A DNA stretch of 5,133 bases from an uncultured Succinatimonas sp. (GCA_905201175.1 CAJKNC010000110.1:1-5133), one strand, 5' to 3'; shown: positions 1 to 5,133, numbered from the stretch's first letter. Notes: generated from the letters alone by a model not told the origin. Numbers and translations are program-made.

Positions 1-12
1 TGCGATAATCAT
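1..12 (-). CDS. 5' end of a minus-strand gene, product unknown (partial)
   Basis: Only the first four codons (Met-Ile-Ile-Ala) lie inside the window, so no function can be given. The start is supported by a strong Shine-Dalgarno sequence, GGAGG at 25-21 on the minus strand, placed 8 bases before the ATG at 12-10. A long AT-rich leader with a candidate promoter lies upstream at 92-120. The gene runs off the left edge. The alternative is a chance ATG next to a purine run, but the spacing and strength of the binding site argue against that. Confidence 0.6.
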
Positions 13-80
13 ACAGATTTCCTCCATTCACAACCTACCTGTTATAAAAAGTTATCGCTCCTTAAAATCTAATTTACTTG

Positions 81-94
81 ATTACTATAGTAAT
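81..94. promoter_or_regulatory. Perfect 14-bp palindrome, candidate operator
   Basis: ATTACTATAGTAAT is its own reverse complement over all 14 bases. It overlaps the downstream part of the predicted -10 box and the expected start site of the left-edge gene, which is where repressors commonly bind. The AT-rich background raises the chance of random palindromes, and the cognate protein is unknown. Confidence 0.35.
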
Positions 95-120
95 ATAATG
101 CAATTTTATATAATATACAA
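92..120 (-). promoter_or_regulatory. Candidate sigma-70 promoter for the gene at the left edge
   Basis: On the minus strand, TTGTAT (120-115) is followed after 17 bases by TATATT (97-92). The -10 matches the consensus at 5 of 6 positions and the -35 at 3 of 6. Transcription would start near 85 and give a leader of about 70 bases before the ATG at 12. The region is very AT-rich, so chance matches are expected and this is a prediction only. Confidence 0.35.
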
Positions 121-129
121 TATAAAAAA

Positions 130-690
130 AACACGAAAATTATTATAAAAGTGCAAAGAAATCGGCCGTAAGCTCAACTTGCATAGTTTTACGCCATAAT
201 AGCGGAATGCCGGCAACTCTGTGAGTTATTTACCCTATTGGACGGTACTGCCGTTGTCCAAAATTACAGCTTGCAGCGGACGAGCTCCTCATTTCATCAA
301 AGCATCATTATTCATCGTCAGACAGCTCCAGTCAGCAGTCTTCAGCTATAGCCGCGTATATAAAGCATCGGTTTGGCCAGTCTATAAGCCAACGTCTGCA
401 CAGCCTGCATAGATTTAATCTAAGAGGTACTGATCTAAAATGCGGCTATTTTTACCCTGCCGCTGACACATGACAACGCCCCTTTGTAAAATTTGCTTGC
501 TGGCAGCGCAGGCTATTTGGTAAGCTTTCCGGCTGAAAATCCCCCTCATTTAAGCCATTCTCCATCCATCAATTGAACAAGGCGCAGCCGCTAGCTTTAC
601 ATTCCAATCACAAAGCTAAGCTTATCTTTACAGCAGTTATTAAATATTTCTAAAGTTTTTTATAAATAATAACAAATTAAGCAAAATATA
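130..690. other. Gene-poor, hairpin-rich intergenic stretch
   Basis: I see no convincing gene here. Short open frames exist on both strands, for example 221-412 plus (GTG start) and 415-549 minus, but none has recognisable motifs. Several small inverted repeats occur. GGC-C-GTAA at about 164-171 pairs with TTACGCC near 189-195. GCGGC at 442-446 pairs with GCCGC at 459-463. TAGCTTT at 592-598 pairs with AAAGCTA at 612-618. The GC content is higher than in the flanking AT-rich leaders, so this may be a decayed gene or an accumulation of intergenic repeat elements. No tRNA or CRISPR structure was found. Confidence 0.5.
415..549 (-). CDS. Possible small ORF, 44 residues, unrecognised
   Basis: An ATG at 549-547 opens a 44-codon frame ending in TAA at 417-415. 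A GGAG lies 10 bases upstream, which is rather far for a Shine-Dalgarno. The peptide begins MRGIFSRKAYQIACAA and is basic, with no signal peptide, membrane helix or motif I know. A second minus-strand frame over nearly the same bases is also open for 37 codons, so openness here is weak evidence. It could be a real small protein, a gene remnant or chance. I lean towards remnant or chance. Confidence 0.15.
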   Translation of the reverse strand: MRGIFSRKAYQIACAASKQILQRGVVMCQRQGKNSRILDQYLLD

Positions 691-741
691 AAAAATTATT
701 GCGGCTGTAAGCTGAGCTTTTTAAAGTTCATTTACAGCCGC
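690..741 (-). terminator. Rho-independent terminator after the minus-strand cluster
   Basis: A perfect 10-bp stem, GCGGCTGTAA (701-710) with TTACAGCCGC (732-741), encloses a second stem, 714-719 with 724-729, which has one G-U pair and a 4-base loop. On the minus strand the hairpin is followed by AATAA and then a run of six T at 695-690. It lies about 60 bases past the Dabb stop codon. On the plus strand no T-run follows, so it acts in one direction only. Confidence 0.65.
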
Positions 742-752
742 AAATATCTTCA

Positions 753-780
753 CAAGAGCCCGATTTTAAGGGCTGACTTG
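753..780. repeat. Second hairpin in the 3' region of the Dabb gene
   Basis: CAAGAGCCC (753-761) pairs with GGGCT (770-774) and, across a 2-base bulge, with CTTG (777-780), leaving an 8-base loop. It sits between the Dabb stop codon and the terminator hairpin, so both would be in the 3' untranslated part of that transcript. No T-run follows, so it is not itself a terminator. It may protect the mRNA end or be incidental. Confidence 0.4.
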
Positions 781-802
781 ACTAGATGAAAAACAAAAAA
801 TT

Positions 803-1087
803 TTAGAATTCAAAATCCACGCAGGCACGCTCTAAAGCAATCGGCTTGCAGATAGCCTGACAGGCTACATGACGAGGATCAACGGCATATTTCTGCAAAT
901 CTTCCATATTGTCAAATTCACAAATTAAGGTAGCACTGAATTTTTCCTTAGGATTTACATTTACGCCGACTTCTAAGGAACGTAAATACTCAATCTGACC
1001 TTTTAAAGCCTTAAGACCATCTAAGAACTGATGCATCTGCTCCTCAGAGCCTTCTTTAAATTTCCACATTACAATATGCTTTATCAT
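803..1087 (-). CDS. Dabb (stress-responsive alpha/beta barrel) domain protein
   Basis: A 94-residue cytoplasmic protein consisting of a single Dabb domain (dimeric alpha/beta barrel, ferredoxin-like fold). Visible family marks are the first strand HIVMWKFKEG (residues 4-13), a central LRSLEVGVN (35-43), a strand SATLICEFDN (51-60), and the C-terminal DPRHVACQ (70-77) followed by a CVDFEF end (89-94). Members dimerise. A few are enzymes, but most bacterial ones have no known substrate, so no reaction is assigned. I chose ATG 1087 because GGAG at 1098-1095 is 7 bases upstream and the family normally begins MIKH. The longer frame from 1120 adds 11 residues with no family support. It follows the META lipoprotein gene by 52 bases, possibly co-transcribed but with its own candidate -10 box, and ends before the hairpins at 753-780 and 701-741. 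Confidence 0.88.
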   Translation of the reverse strand: MIKHIVMWKFKEGSEEQMHQFLDGLKALKGQIEYLRSLEVGVNVNPKEKFSATLICEFDNMEDLQKYAVDPRHVACQAICKPIALERACVDFEF

Positions 1088-1119
1088 GTTTTTTCTCCAA
1101 AAAGTTTCTAATGTGCACA

Positions 1120-1125
1120 ATTATA
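1120..1125 (-). promoter_or_regulatory. Candidate -10 box for the Dabb gene
   Basis: A perfect TATAAT lies on the minus strand at 1125-1120 in the 52-base gap between the lipoprotein stop and the Dabb start. It would give a leader of about 25 bases. No good -35 hexamer is found 16-18 bases upstream and there is no extended -10 TGN, so the promoter is plausible but incomplete. Confidence 0.35.
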
Positions 1126-1139
1126 ACGCTATTTGACAG

Positions 1140-1568
1140 TTATTCAGCGATACGGCTCAATTCAACTAAGGGCTGATTGTCCTTATTTAAAAGATAAAGC
1201 TTATCGCCGGAAATTTGATAATCCTTAACCTCAGATAGAGCCTCTAATAATAAGCGTTCATTATCCATATCAGGGCATAACATCATTGTAGATGCTACCT
1301 TGCCTAAATTTAAGCCGTCTTTGTCATCATAAGAAATCTCTGACATGATGCGGTTGCAGGAAGCGCTGCCATAAAGTCTTTTATCCTGAGCCTTAATTCC
1401 GATAAAAGCTTTATTGATTTGCTCTGCAGCTGTAAAATCCTGGCCTTTGACTGCAACTACGCTCCACTCTCCATCAAGATCCTGTAAGGATTTTCCAAGA
1501 GGGTCCTGAGTATTAGTACAGGCACTTAAAGCCATTGCACAAGCAAATATACAAGCTAATTTTTTCAC
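1140..1568 (-). CDS. META-domain lipoprotein (HslJ-like)
   Basis: A 142-residue secreted lipoprotein. The start MKK, hydrophobic stretch LACIFACAMA and lipobox LSAC form a type II signal peptide, with the lipidated cysteine at residue 17. The META domain covers about residues 30-138. It shows DGEWSVVAVKG (32-42), the GSASCN strand turn (67-72), the hallmark STMMLCPD (93-100) and LLLEAL followed by the GDKLYLL strand (121-127). Family members include the heat-inducible HslJ, linked to novobiocin resistance in E. coli, and many uncharacterised lipoproteins. The biochemical role is not established. The start is GTG at 1568-1566, because AGGAG at 1580-1576 is 7 bases upstream and the signal peptide then begins normally. 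A TTG at 1586 would lie before that binding site, and the ATG at 1571 is in another frame. The domain probably sits in the periplasm, anchored to a membrane. It lies between the LysR and Dabb genes on the same strand. Confidence 0.88.
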   Translation of the reverse strand: MKKLACIFACAMALSACTNTQDPLGKSLQDLDGEWSVVAVKGQDFTAAEQINKAFIGIKAQDKRLYGSASCNRIMSEISYDDKDGLNLGKVASTMMLCPDMDNERLLLEALSEVKDYQISGDKLYLLNKDNQPLVELSRIAE

Positions 1569-1655
1569 GCATAAGCTCCTAATCAAATCTGAAATTAAAC
1601 TCAGAGAATATATTACAAAAGAAAATGCTAATTTACATCTACACGCGATTTTTTA

Positions 1656-2531
1656 TTACGGCAGCTCATCTACCGCATCATGCAGCATTTGAATGAAGCG
1701 CCTTGCTGCTATAGGCAAGCTCTGCCTATCCTTATAACCAATAGCCAGCCTTCTTACAATTGACGGCGCTGTCGGACGAGTTACCACTTTATAGGCGCTT
1801 GAGCGCATTAAAACCAGCTCTGCCAGGATGCTGACTCCTAAGCCGGCTTCCACCATACTCATGATTGAATAGTCATCATGCATGGTGTAGCGGACATTAG
1901 GCTTAAGTCCTACGGATTTGAAGGCATAAAGCGGCTCGTAAACATTAGCTCCTTCCTCTAAAAGAATAAAAGGCTCCTGAGCTATGCTCTCAAGGGGAAT
2001 GATCTCCAATTTAGACAGAGGATGATTTTCCGGCAGCACTGCCAGCATCCTGCCCTCTTTCATAAATAAAGACTTAATCCCATGGGCAACCTGCGGAGCT
2101 AAAAAGCCGAAATCCACGGCTCCGGTTTTAATCCATTCCAAAATGGAATCGTAATCACCTTGCTTCAATACAAATTCGATATTCGGATATTTATCTCTAA
2201 ACTCCTTTAAAATCAAAGGAAGCCAATGGGAAGAGATGCTTGAAATGGTGCCGATTCTAACTGTACCTATCTCAAGGCCTTTAATTTCATTAGCCGTCTC
2301 CCGCATTGAATAATAATCAAAAACCATCTTTTCAAGTTTTGGATATAATCTTTTGCCCTCATCCGTAAGACTGATGCCGCTGCGGCTGCGGTTTAAGATC
2401 CTTAAGGATAATTCATCCTCTAAAGAAGAAACCATTTGACTTATAGCAGATTGAGTACAGCAGCAGGCTGACGCAGCTTTAGAAAAGCTGCCTAACTCAA
2501 CAATTTTTTGCAGGGCAATATATCTTTGCAT
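1656..2531 (-). CDS. LysR-type transcriptional regulator
   Basis: A 291-residue cytoplasmic DNA-binding regulator of normal LysR length. The N-terminal winged helix-turn-helix spans about residues 3-60. It includes LGSFSKAA (13-20), the recognition-helix segment TQSAISQMVSSLEDEL (26-41) and the wing SGISLTDEGKRLYP (51-64). A linker helix leads to the effector-binding domain, about 90-285, with GTVRIGTISS (88-97), VDFGFLAP (138-145) and MVEAGLGVSIL (226-236). Three consecutive cysteines (23-25) just before the recognition helix are unusual. The effector is unknown. The gene diverges from the MFS transporter gene, and LysR proteins commonly control a divergent neighbour and themselves, so that transporter is the likely target. 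No clear Shine-Dalgarno precedes the ATG at 2531, but the family's N-terminal spacing supports this start. A 14-bp palindrome lies 15 bases upstream. Confidence 0.93.
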   Translation of the reverse strand: MQRYIALQKIVELGSFSKAASACCCTQSAISQMVSSLEDELSLRILNRSRSGISLTDEGKRLYPKLEKMVFDYYSMRETANEIKGLEIGTVRIGTISSISSHWLPLILKEFRDKYPNIEFVLKQGDYDSILEWIKTGAVDFGFLAPQVAHGIKSLFMKEGRMLAVLPENHPLSKLEIIPLESIAQEPFILLEEGANVYEPLYAFKSVGLKPNVRYTMHDDYSIMSMVEAGLGVSILAELVLMRSSAYKVVTRPTAPSIVRRLAIGYKDRQSLPIAARRFIQMLHDAVDELP

Positions 2532-2546
2532 AATTTTGATAAGTTT

Positions 2547-2560
2547 TTCTAATATTAGAA
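2547..2560. promoter_or_regulatory. Perfect 14-bp palindrome, candidate LysR site
   Basis: TTCTAATATTAGAA is a perfect palindrome 15 bases upstream of the LysR start codon in the divergent control region. Its position suits autoregulation by the LysR protein. LysR sites are usually dyads of the T-N11-A type, so this even-centred palindrome is not a classic match. AT-richness weakens the case. Confidence 0.35.
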
Positions 2561-2574
2561 TAAGATAAATTTGA

Positions 2575-2603
2575 TTTACTTATATTAAAACCATCTATAT
2601 ATT
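2575..2603 (+). promoter_or_regulatory. Candidate promoter of the MFS transporter gene
   Basis: TTTACT (2575-2580), a 17-base spacer and TATATT (2598-2603) give a sigma-70-like promoter with 4 of 6 and 5 of 6 consensus matches. Transcription would begin near 2610, about 45 bases before the start codon. Other hexamers in this AT-rich gap, such as TTGATT at 2571 with TCTATA at 2594, are weaker. Confidence 0.35.
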
Positions 2604-2637
2604 GATATCAAGTAAAAATTATGACTTGCATCAATAT
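2599..2637. promoter_or_regulatory. Long imperfect dyad over the transporter start site
   Basis: ATATTGATATCAAGT (2599-2613) and ACTTGCATCAATAT (2624-2637) are inverted copies that differ by one inserted base and one mismatch, separated by 10 bases. The first arm contains the palindrome TTGATATCAA (2602-2611). The dyad overlaps the proposed -10 box and early transcribed region of the transporter gene, a position suited to a regulator operator. The same bases could fold as a hairpin in the leader RNA. The divergent LysR protein is the natural candidate to bind here, by inference. Confidence 0.5.
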
Positions 2638-2644
2638 TTATCAT

Positions 2645-2648
2645 GGAG
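2645..2648 (+). promoter_or_regulatory. Ribosome binding site deciding the MFS start
   Basis: GGAG lies 6 bases before ATG 2655 and overlaps the in-frame ATG at 2643. It therefore favours the downstream start and removes four residues (MEFY) from the longest possible protein. Confidence 0.6.
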
Positions 2649-2654
2649 TTTTAT

Positions 2655-3896
2655 ATGAGAGCAGTTAATTTTTCCAAAACCGCTAACTTTGCGTTTTTGG
2701 CACTGACAGCAGCACTCATATATGCCGTCAGCAATGGTATTCGCGTTAATTTAGGCTTATTAATCAATCCCTTAAGTGAAAGCTCCGGAATTTCCTATGC
2801 AGCCTTAAGCTTTATTCTAGCTTCAGGGCAGTTTATCTACGGCTTATCTCAGCCTTTTTTTGGCTTTTTAGCCTTAAGATATTCCTATAAGGATGTTTTG
2901 CTTTTAGGCTGCGCTATGCTGTCTGCAGGTCTTATAGGTACAGCATATGCAAGCTCCAGCTTTGCTATGTTCATATTCTTAGGCGTATTCTTCTATGCCT
3001 CAACCGGAGCTTTATGCTTTGGTCTGGTATTAAGCTGCGCAAGCCCGCTTATGAGCGAGCGTCAGGCCGTAATATTTTCCGGAATTTTAAATACCGCCGC
3101 CGGCGTCGGCAGCTCAATGTTCTCGCCGGCCTTTACCCTGCTTTTAGAAGGATTCAGCGTAAGCACTACGCTTTTAATCTTAACTTCCCCGGTTTTAATC
3201 TTGATCCCGATTTCCTTATATATCGGCAGATTAAATCAGGCTTTCAAAAAAGCCGGCCAGGCTGCAAGCCTGCCGATTAAGAGCGTGCTGCGTCAGGCCC
3301 TAAAGGATAAGAGCTATCAAATTATGCTGATAAGCTTTGCCATCTGCGGCTTTCATATGGGCATTATTTTTACCCACTTATATTCAGAATTCATTAATTT
3401 AGGCTTAAGCAGCACTACGGCAACCTTTGCATATACCATATTAGGCCTAGCTATTGCTGCCGGAGCTTTCTTATGCGGCATCGCCTGCATCAGATACAGC
3501 TCGGCTAATGTACTTAGCTTTCTATATGCTGCCCGTGCATTGATAGTTTTAAGCTATATCTTCTTATTGCCGAAGAATGATTTTTCTGCAATTCTCTTTG
3601 CCTTTGGGCTAGGCTTAACCTGCGATGCAACCGTCGCTCCCACCTCACTTTTAGTCAATGCACGCTTTGGGGCTGAGAAATTAGCTGTTTTGTTTGGGCT
3701 TGTATATATTTCTCATCAGGCCGGCTGCTTTATCAGCGCCTCGCTAGGAGGATTCTTCGTCAAGAGCTTTAACTCCTACGAGCTTATCTGGGTAATCGAT
3801 ATAAGCTTATGTCTCTTAGCTTCGCTGCTATGCCTAAGCCTAAATCGTCATCCTAAGGAGAAAATCACCTTTACGCCTAAGACTCTCAGCGCTTAA
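2655..3896 (+). CDS. Major facilitator superfamily (MFS) transporter
   Basis: A 413-residue inner-membrane carrier with the standard two-times-six helix plan. Hydrophobic segments lie at about 11-30, 47-72, 80-98, 103-128, 138-160, 170-191, then a basic loop (192-220), then 222-243, 256-278, 284-305, 311-335, 344-368 and 376-395. The loop after helix 2 (GFLALRYSYKD, 70-80) is a degenerate MFS motif A. The INPLSESSGISYAALS segment (37-52) resembles secondary carriers for small organic anions, such as the oxalate/formate or monocarboxylate type, but the substrate cannot be called. I chose ATG 2655 because GGAG at 2645-2648 sits 6 bases before it. An in-frame ATG at 2643 overlaps that binding site and has none of its own. 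It is divergent from the LysR gene and ends in a terminator shared with the nicotinate phosphoribosyltransferase gene. Confidence 0.9.
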   Translation: MRAVNFSKTANFAFLALTAALIYAVSNGIRVNLGLLINPLSESSGISYAALSFILASGQFIYGLSQPFFGFLALRYSYKDVLLLGCAMLSAGLIGTAYASSSFAMFIFLGVFFYASTGALCFGLVLSCASPLMSERQAVIFSGILNTAAGVGSSMFSPAFTLLLEGFSVSTTLLILTSPVLILIPISLYIGRLNQAFKKAGQAASLPIKSVLRQALKDKSYQIMLISFAICGFHMGIIFTHLYSEFINLGLSSTTATFAYTILGLAIAAGAFLCGIACIRYSSANVLSFLYAARALIVLSYIFLLPKNDFSAILFAFGLGLTCDATVAPTSLLVNARFGAEKLAVLFGLVYISHQAGCFISASLGGFFVKSFNSYELIWVIDISLCLLASLLCLSLNRHPKEKITFTPKTLSA

Positions 3897-3922
3897 TGCC
3901 TGAAAAAATAGAGATTGAAAAT

Positions 3923-3959
3923 AAAAAGGCCGTTAAAAATAAATTTTAACGGCCTTTTT
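3923..3959. terminator. Bidirectional Rho-independent terminator
   Basis: GGCCGTTAAAA (3928-3938) and TTTTAACGGCC (3944-3954) form a perfect 11-bp stem around a 5-base loop. It is flanked by five A on the left and a run of T on the right (from 3955). Both strands thus have a stem followed by a T-run. It lies between the converging stop codons at 3896 (transporter) and 3961 (nicotinate phosphoribosyltransferase) and should end both transcripts. Confidence 0.92.
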
Positions 3960-3960
3960 T

Positions 3961-5133
3961 TTAAAATTTATTCTGACACAGCAGTCCATTCTTTAAAGCA
4001 TAATACTCAGGACTCATGTCTAAATAATGCTTGTGAGGATTTTCAAAGCGCTGCTCCTCAGGCCAGATTTCATGCTCAAGCTGATATTTGACAAAATCTC
4101 TGATCTGCTTTAATGAAGGCAGTTTTTCAACTAGCTTGCCGTCTTTAATAATAAGCTTCTGCAGAGATTTAATCCTGCAGTCGCTAAAGGAGCGCTTTTT
4201 CCAGGGCTTATGCGGATCGACATACTGATAAGGCTTAGAAAAATCCGGCTCTTCGCCAGCCTTTGTCAATAAATCAGCAATAGCATGGCCTTCAACGTCA
4301 TAGACGCGATATACATTCTTGCGGCCTGGGTTGGTGATTTTTTCAAATGTCTCGGAAACCTTGATCCTCGGGATGCAGACATCGCCCTCTTCTACAGCAG
4401 ACATCTTATATACGCAGCCAAAAACAGGATCGCTCTTTGCTGTAATCAATCTCTCGCCGACGCCGAAGATATCAATGCAGCCGTCCTGATGATCTAAAAT
4501 TGAGGAAATGGTGTACTCATCTAAGCTGTTTGAAGCAATAATGCGGCAATCGGTAAGCCCGGCTTCATCTAAGGCAGCACGAACGCGCTTGGACAAATAA
4601 GCCAAATCGCCAGAATCAATGCGGACGCCTAAAAGACGCTTGCCCTTAGGCAGCAGGACCTCCTTTGCAACTCTGATGGCATTCGGAACGCCTGAATGCA
4701 TGACATCATAGGTATCAATTAAGAACTGGCAGTTATCCGGGTACAGCTCTGCATAATGCTTAAATGCTTCAAATTCATCACGATAGAACATTACCCAGCT
4801 GTGTGCCATTGTTCCACTGATTGGAATATTAAACATCTGACCGGCAAGAACAGTAGCTGTTCCAACCGCACCTCCGATGTAAGCTGCTCTTGCACCATAT
4901 ACTGCTGCATCCATGTTATGTGCACGTCTTGCACCAAAATCTGATACAGCACGTCCCTTAGCTGAACGCACAATTCTTCTTGTCTTGGTTGCAATAAGTG
5001 ACTGGTGGTTAACCTGAAGAAGAATTGCAGTTTCAACAAGCTGTGCATCAAGTAATGGTGCAACAACAGTGATTACAGGTTCATTAGGATACATAATAGT
5101 TCCTTCCGGGAATGAATAAATATCTCCCCTGAA
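3961..5133 (-). CDS. pncB: Nicotinate phosphoribosyltransferase, N-terminus beyond the window
   Basis: This enzyme joins nicotinate and PRPP, with ATP hydrolysis, to give nicotinate mononucleotide, the entry step of NAD salvage (Preiss-Handler route), in the cytoplasm. The frame stays open to the right edge: 13 codons upstream of ATG 5094 read FRGDIYSFPEGTI, a conserved family segment, so that ATG is internal. Visible are 390 residues, and roughly 100 are probably missing. In the visible fragment, NHQSLIATK is at 42-50, GTMAHSW at 107-113 (its histidine at 111 is probably the phosphorylated histidine of the family), LIDTYD at 138-143 and RIDSGDLAYLSK at 171-182. The SGVPNAIRV and FGVGERLITA segments and the long C-terminal extension match the roughly 480-500-residue type common in Firmicutes rather than the 400-residue E. 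coli PncB. Codon use changes sharply inside the gene near 4690-4815. It ends at the shared terminator. Confidence 0.95.
   Translation of the reverse strand, partial: FRGDIYSFPEGTIMYPNEPVITVVAPLLDAQLVETAILLQVNHQSLIATKTRRIVRSAKGRAVSDFGARRAHNMDAAVYGARAAYIGGAVGTATVLAGQMFNIPISGTMAHSWVMFYRDEFEAFKHYAELYPDNCQFLIDTYDVMHSGVPNAIRVAKEVLLPKGKRLLGVRIDSGDLAYLSKRVRAALDEAGLTDCRIIASNSLDEYTISSILDHQDGCIDIFGVGERLITAKSDPVFGCVYKMSAVEEGDVCIPRIKVSETFEKITNPGRKNVYRVYDVEGHAIADLLTKAGEEPDFSKPYQYVDPHKPWKKRSFSDCRIKSLQKLIIKDGKLVEKLPSLKQIRDFVKYQLEHEIWPEEQRFENPHKHYLDMSPEYYALKNGLLCQNKF

Noticed and set aside
243..261. Possible small hairpin around ACGG/CCGT or TTGGAC/GTCCAA
   Set aside because: The two pairings exclude each other, the stems are short, and no T-run or gene end is nearby.
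346..411. 22-codon minus-strand frame starting MQAVQTLAYRLAKP
   Set aside because: It has no ribosome binding site and an in-frame stop four codons upstream. The peptide is too short to assign.
221..412. 63-codon plus-strand open frame with a GTG start
   Set aside because: There is no Shine-Dalgarno, no recognisable motif and no signal peptide, and other frames in the same stretch are about as open. Treated as chance.
1088..1120. Upstream ATG extending the Dabb protein by 11 residues
   Set aside because: The extension lies over the Shine-Dalgarno and the candidate -10 box and has no family similarity. ATG 1087 has the proper binding site.
1569..1586. TTG start adding six residues to the META lipoprotein
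   Set aside because: The AGGAG binding site lies within this extension and serves GTG 1568. The signal peptide also starts properly there.
3014..3280. 88-codon plus-strand frame
   Set aside because: It lies wholly inside the MFS transporter gene in another frame, has no family features, and its composition reflects the real gene.
4285..5066. Open frames of 62-91 codons on both strands within the nicotinate phosphoribosyltransferase gene
   Set aside because: All are out-of-frame or antisense shadows of a well-conserved enzyme.
1..5133. CRISPR array, tRNA, insertion sequence or defence system
   Set aside because: No regular direct repeats, cloverleaf sequence, transposase or terminal inverted repeats were seen, and every long open frame belongs to a common housekeeping, regulatory or transport family.

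Overview
The window (about 40% GC by eye) reads as an ordinary bacterial chromosome segment with six protein genes, two of them cut by the window edges, plus one gene-poor, hairpin-rich stretch of about 700 bases. I infer a Gram-negative host, probably a gut gammaproteobacterium (Succinivibrionaceae-like is my best guess). The reasons are a META-domain lipoprotein with a classical lipobox, the moderate GC content and the LysR/MFS style. No rRNA or other phylogenetic marker is present, so the taxonomy is only a guess.

Layout. Positions 1-12 hold the first four codons of a minus-strand gene with a strong ribosome binding site and, further upstream, a candidate promoter overlapped by a perfect 14-bp palindrome. 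Positions about 130-750 contain no convincing gene but several hairpins and related short segments. One of these hairpins (701-741) is a likely terminator for the minus-strand genes to its right. Next come three minus-strand genes in transcription order: a LysR-type regulator (1656-2531), a small META-domain lipoprotein (1140-1568) and a 94-residue Dabb-family protein (803-1087). Diverging from the LysR gene is a 12-helix MFS transporter (2655-3896). Its 123-bp shared control region holds a 14-bp palindrome and a long imperfect dyad. The transporter converges on a nicotinate phosphoribosyltransferase gene (3961 to beyond 5133, minus strand), and the two share a textbook bidirectional terminator.

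How the genes may work together. The divergent LysR/MFS pair is the usual arrangement for a regulator that controls a transporter. The substrate cannot be read from the sequence. The nicotinate phosphoribosyltransferase salvages nicotinate into NAD. Its neighbourhood gives no evidence of a functional link to the transporter.

Start sites were revised where the ribosome binding site decides. The lipoprotein starts at GTG 1568, the Dabb protein at ATG 1087 and the transporter at ATG 2655. The most notable oddity is a sharp change of codon usage inside the nicotinate phosphoribosyltransferase gene near 4690-4815, which suggests a recombinant (mosaic) gene or an assembly join. I do not see a new multi-gene system here.
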